A program made the translations under genes and the position numbers. Source: a bacterium (GTDB taxonomy: Bacteria; Myxococcota; UBA727; JAUIJE01). From it: DNA of 64,000 nt. The stretch is taken from NCBI GenBank assembly GCA_030431455.1, contig JAUIJE010000012.1, positions 1-64,000 of the forward strand, written 5' to 3'. Under the pieces are notes generated by a model. That model searched no databases. It worked only from the letters and a program-made list of their open reading frames with translations, and was not told the DNA's origin. Shown piece after piece: positions 55,148 through 64,000 of this stretch (the stretch's first letter is position 1; the number at the start of each line of letters is the position of its first letter).

Positions 55148-55915
55148 ATGCGCGATTGTACATCACTCGTCCTGTTCGGTCTCACCTTGGCGCTGGGGAT
55201 GTCCGCGTGCGGCAGCCCCCGCCGGACCGCCCTCGGCGACATCGAAGTGCACGCGGTGCGCATCGACTCCACCAACATCGGGGTCATCCACCGCCGGGGC
55301 CAAGCGGTCCTGGTCGACGTCGGCCTGGAGGGCGCGTGGGAGAAGTTCCTGCCCGAGCTCGAGGCGCTCAAAGTGGATGTCGACGATGTGGACCGGATGA
55401 TCATCACCCACGGCCACGGCGACCACGCGGGCGACATTGAAGCGGTGCAGGACGCGGGCATCGACGTCTGGCTGCACGCCGACGACGAGGCGGCGGTGGC
55501 CGAAGGGCAGAACAGCGACACCGAGGTCATCGGCCTCGAGGCCGCGGTCCTCGACCTGTTCGTGACCGGGCCGTTTCCCCCGTCGACCCCGAAGTTGTTC
55601 GCGGAGGATTTTGTCATCCCCGACCTCAAGGTCGCGGTGCACCACGTGGGGGGCCACACCGCGGGGTCGGTGGTGGTCCTGGTCGATGACAAGGTCGCGT
55701 TCGTGGGCGACCTGCTCCGCGGGGGCAACCTCGGGGGCTTGGTCGCGCCGGAGGTCCCGTTGGTGCACTACTTCCACGTCGACCAGGACGTGTCCCACCA
55801 GGCCCTGCGCGACCTGCTCGACGAGCACAAAGACGTGCACACCATCTGGCCGGCCCACGGCGGTCCCTTCACCCGGGACCAGGTCGACACCTGGCTGACC
55901 GGCATCGGCTTCTGA
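55148..55915 (+). CDS. Exported metallo-beta-lactamase-fold hydrolase
   Basis: 255 residues. The signal peptide ends in LGMSAC (Cys21, lipobox-like). The metal-binding motif is ITHGHGDHAGD (about residues 97-107); the further ligands are VHHVGGHTAGS, FVGDLL and PAHGG. The fold is the general MBL hydrolase type (glyoxalase II, lactonase, beta-lactamase); the substrate cannot be told. The protein would act in the periplasm or on the outer membrane. The frame is open upstream, but the ATG with the signal peptide is preferred. Confidence 0.82.
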   Translation: MRDCTSLVLFGLTLALGMSACGSPRRTALGDIEVHAVRIDSTNIGVIHRRGQAVLVDVGLEGAWEKFLPELEALKVDVDDVDRMIITHGHGDHAGDIEAVQDAGIDVWLHADDEAAVAEGQNSDTEVIGLEAAVLDLFVTGPFPPSTPKLFAEDFVIPDLKVAVHHVGGHTAGSVVVLVDDKVAFVGDLLRGGNLGGLVAPEVPLVHYFHVDQDVSHQALRDLLDEHKDVHTIWPAHGGPFTRDQVDTWLTGIGF

Positions 55916-55965
55916 GCGCCGCGCCCGGCTCCGACGACGATCCGGCGTCACAGAGCCGGAGCGAA

Positions 55966-57423
55966 GTGTTGGTGGCGGTGACCAACGCGCTCAAGCTCGC
56001 CGCGTCATTGTTCGTGACGTTGGGGGTGGCGGCCGCGATCCAGCTGTGGCTGCCGCGGTTTTTTGGCCCCGAGCGGTTCGGCGGGCTGCATTTCGCGCAA
56101 GAGCTCGCGTTTTTGGTGTTCTGCCTGTCGACCCTCGGGGTCGAGGTCTACCTGCAACGGGAAGTGGCCCAGCGGCCGGCCCACGCCACCGAGGTGTTCG
56201 GCGGGGTGATGGCGATCCGCCTTTTGTGGTGCGCGGCGCTCTACGGGGTGATGGTCGCCGCCCTCTGGGCCATGGGCCGCCTCGACCAGGTGCTGCTCGC
56301 GTCGCTGTTCGCGGCGGGGCAGGTGTTGATGATGCTCAACACCACCCAGCGCGCGTTGTTGCACGCCGCCCGCACCGTCGACGAGGTCGCCATCGTCAAC
56401 TCGGTGGGCAAGGTGGTGTGGGGGGCGGGGGTGGTGGTGGGCGTCCTGCTCGGCGGGGGCCTGCTCGCGGTGCCGATCTCGTTGTGCGTGTCCGAGGGGG
56501 TCAAGTGTGTGGCCCTGCAGTGGGCGTGTCGTCGACACCTGGGGTTGCGGCTGGTGTTCGACTGGGGGGCGGCCCGGCGTGCGTTGTGGCTGAGCCTGCC
56601 GTTTTTTGTCAATGACATTGCACACCAAATCTATGGCAAGGTGGACGTCTCGATGATCGCCGCGTTCACCGAGGACCGCGAGGTGGGCTTTTATGGCGCC
56701 GCGGTCAACGTGACGTTGTTTGCCCTGTTGGTGGTCCCCGCGATCAACGCGGTGGTGCTGCCGATGATCGCGCGCATCGGGGCGTCGTCCCCCGACGAGC
56801 TGCGCCGGGTGATGGGCGAAGCGTGCCGGTGGGCGCTGATCCTGACCACCCCGGTGGCGGCGTGGCTGGTGATCAACGCCGGCGACTTCATGACCCTTCT
56901 GTACGAGGGGGCCTACGACGCGTCGGTCCCCGCGCTGCAGCTGCTCGCGGGCCTGACCCCGCTGACCTACCTGACGATCCTGTTTTCCAACTACCTGTTC
57001 CAGCTCGGCAGCGAGTGGGCGGTGGCGCGCACCTCGTTGGTGGGGCTGGTGCTCAACCCCGTGCTCAACCTGGTCTTGATTCCGCGGTGCGCGGCGCGCT
57101 TCGGCGACGGGGGCGCGGGCATCGGCGCCGCCATCGCCTCGGTGACGGCGGAGTGCGTCGCCCTGGCGTTGCTGTACGCGGCGCTGCGGGGGCAGGTCGC
57201 GGGCCGGGTGCTCGCGGGCATCGGGTGGCGTTTGGCCGTCACCGTGGCCGCGATGGCCGCGGTGCACCGGGGCCTGTTGCCGCCCGGGCTCGGCGCGTGG
57301 CGATCGGCCATCGACATCGCGGTGTACATCCTGGTCGGGCTGATAACCGGCGCGTTGCCCTTGGGTCAAATGGCCCAGCTCGCCCGCGGGGTGATCGCCC
57401 GGCGCCGCGGAGATTCCGCCTAA
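55966..57423 (+). CDS. Polysaccharide/lipid flippase (Wzx-like, MVF fold)
   Basis: 485 residues with about 14 hydrophobic segments. The opening helix (NALKLAASLFVTLGVAAAIQ), then WLPRFFGPERFGGLHFAQELA, and VDVSMIAAFTEDREVGFYGAAVNVT in the middle are typical of the polysaccharide_synt/Wzx family that flips lipid-linked oligosaccharides. It could also move a lipopeptide made by the adjacent megasynthase. The GTG start has CGGAGCGAA just upstream. No glycosyltransferase cluster is beside it. Confidence 0.8.
   Translation: MLVAVTNALKLAASLFVTLGVAAAIQLWLPRFFGPERFGGLHFAQELAFLVFCLSTLGVEVYLQREVAQRPAHATEVFGGVMAIRLLWCAALYGVMVAALWAMGRLDQVLLASLFAAGQVLMMLNTTQRALLHAARTVDEVAIVNSVGKVVWGAGVVVGVLLGGGLLAVPISLCVSEGVKCVALQWACRRHLGLRLVFDWGAARRALWLSLPFFVNDIAHQIYGKVDVSMIAAFTEDREVGFYGAAVNVTLFALLVVPAINAVVLPMIARIGASSPDELRRVMGEACRWALILTTPVAAWLVINAGDFMTLLYEGAYDASVPALQLLAGLTPLTYLTILFSNYLFQLGSEWAVARTSLVGLVLNPVLNLVLIPRCAARFGDGGAGIGAAIASVTAECVALALLYAALRGQVAGRVLAGIGWRLAVTVAAMAAVHRGLLPPGLGAWRSAIDIAVYILVGLITGALPLGQMAQLARGVIARRRGDSA
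56610..56620. repeat. Palindromic word CAATGACATTG
   Basis: The same 11 bases as at 10704-10714, here inside the flippase gene. AT-rich in a GC-rich background. Confidence 0.7.
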
Positions 57424-57556
57424 CCATTTGAAATTGAATCGAAAAATGCCCAATGTTCAGGGATGGCGGGCCGCCCGGCCGGCGCCGCCGGAGGGCCCGG
57501 GGTGTGTCGAAACAGCGCCCGCCGGCCAGAAACCGGGATGTGCGGGAGCATCTCGC

Positions 57557-57562
57557 TAAGCT
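57557..57562 (+). promoter_or_regulatory. -10-like element of the megasynthase gene
   Basis: TAAGCT, 6 bases before the GTG start at 57569; its TAA is also the in-frame stop that sets the 5' limit of the reading frame. An AT-rich patch lies further upstream (57424-57455). Confidence 0.4.
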
Positions 57563-57568
57563 CGCCCG

Positions 57569-64000
<6,432 letters not shown>

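Overview
This is a very GC-rich chromosomal window, densely packed with genes on both strands. The content suggests a member of the Myxococcota or a related deltaproteobacterial lineage. The signs are several eukaryotic-like Ser/Thr kinases (one with the HRDVTPHN catalytic loop common in that group), a PEGA-tailed kinase, a myxobacterial-type Cys-rich repeat, Asp-Gly repeat lipoproteins carrying LamG/DUF2341-like domains, a Cys-rich surface protein with a hydrophobic-plus-Arg tail, and a hybrid NRPS/PKS. No rRNA, tRNA, CRISPR array, insertion sequence or phage gene was seen.

Layout. 0.1-2.3 kb: a NIPSNAP-like gene divergent from a tryptophanase/tyrosine phenol-lyase homologue. 2.3-16.5 kb (minus strand): one tightly coupled eight-gene operon. 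It starts with a partner-switching signalling set (STAS/zinc-ribbon/kinase fusion, pseudo-receiver/RsbW-type ATPase, and a 1768-residue kinase-ATPase-GAF-SpoIIE phosphatase). It runs directly into a fatty acyl-AMP ligase, an ACP fused to a GGDEF-like domain, a hotdog-like protein, a cobalamin-type radical SAM enzyme and a cupin. A stand-alone STAS/zinc-ribbon gene diverges from it at 16.6 kb. 17-28 kb: lipoproteins, a thioesterase, a ChaC-like cyclotransferase, a nitrilase and a GCS2-CBS fusion. 28-31 kb: three parvulin-type foldases in an operon. 31-38 kb: Cys-rich surface protein, MATE transporter, a modular haem-motif lipoprotein, a Tat-exported amidohydrolase and a PLP racemase-fold enzyme. 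39-43 kb: kinase, TPR protein, LamG lipoprotein and FHA protein. 43-49 kb: carotenoid genes (lycopene cyclase, crtI, crtB) with an RND/MMPL exporter. 49-55 kb: membrane protein, Spo0M/arrestin-like protein, HU, a GT-C-like membrane protein, an iodotyrosine-deiodinase-like nitroreductase, and an ArsC/Spx-family gene that only reads through if an in-frame UGA is selenocysteine. 55-64 kb: exported metallo-beta-lactamase-fold protein, flippase, and the start of an A-PCP-KS-AT-ACP-aminotransferase megasynthase that runs off the window.

Three points stand out. First, the UGA in the ArsC-like gene sits exactly on the catalytic Cys position and is followed by an fdhF-like SECIS hairpin. Second, the partner-switching/acyl-activation operon has no sigma factor and may regulate a lipid-derived product. 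Third, two genome-scale signals recur: many genes have a -10-like hexamer only 6-8 bases before the start codon (leaderless mRNAs), and the palindrome CAATGNCATTG is scattered through unrelated coding sequences. All functions are read by eye from motifs; no database search was run.
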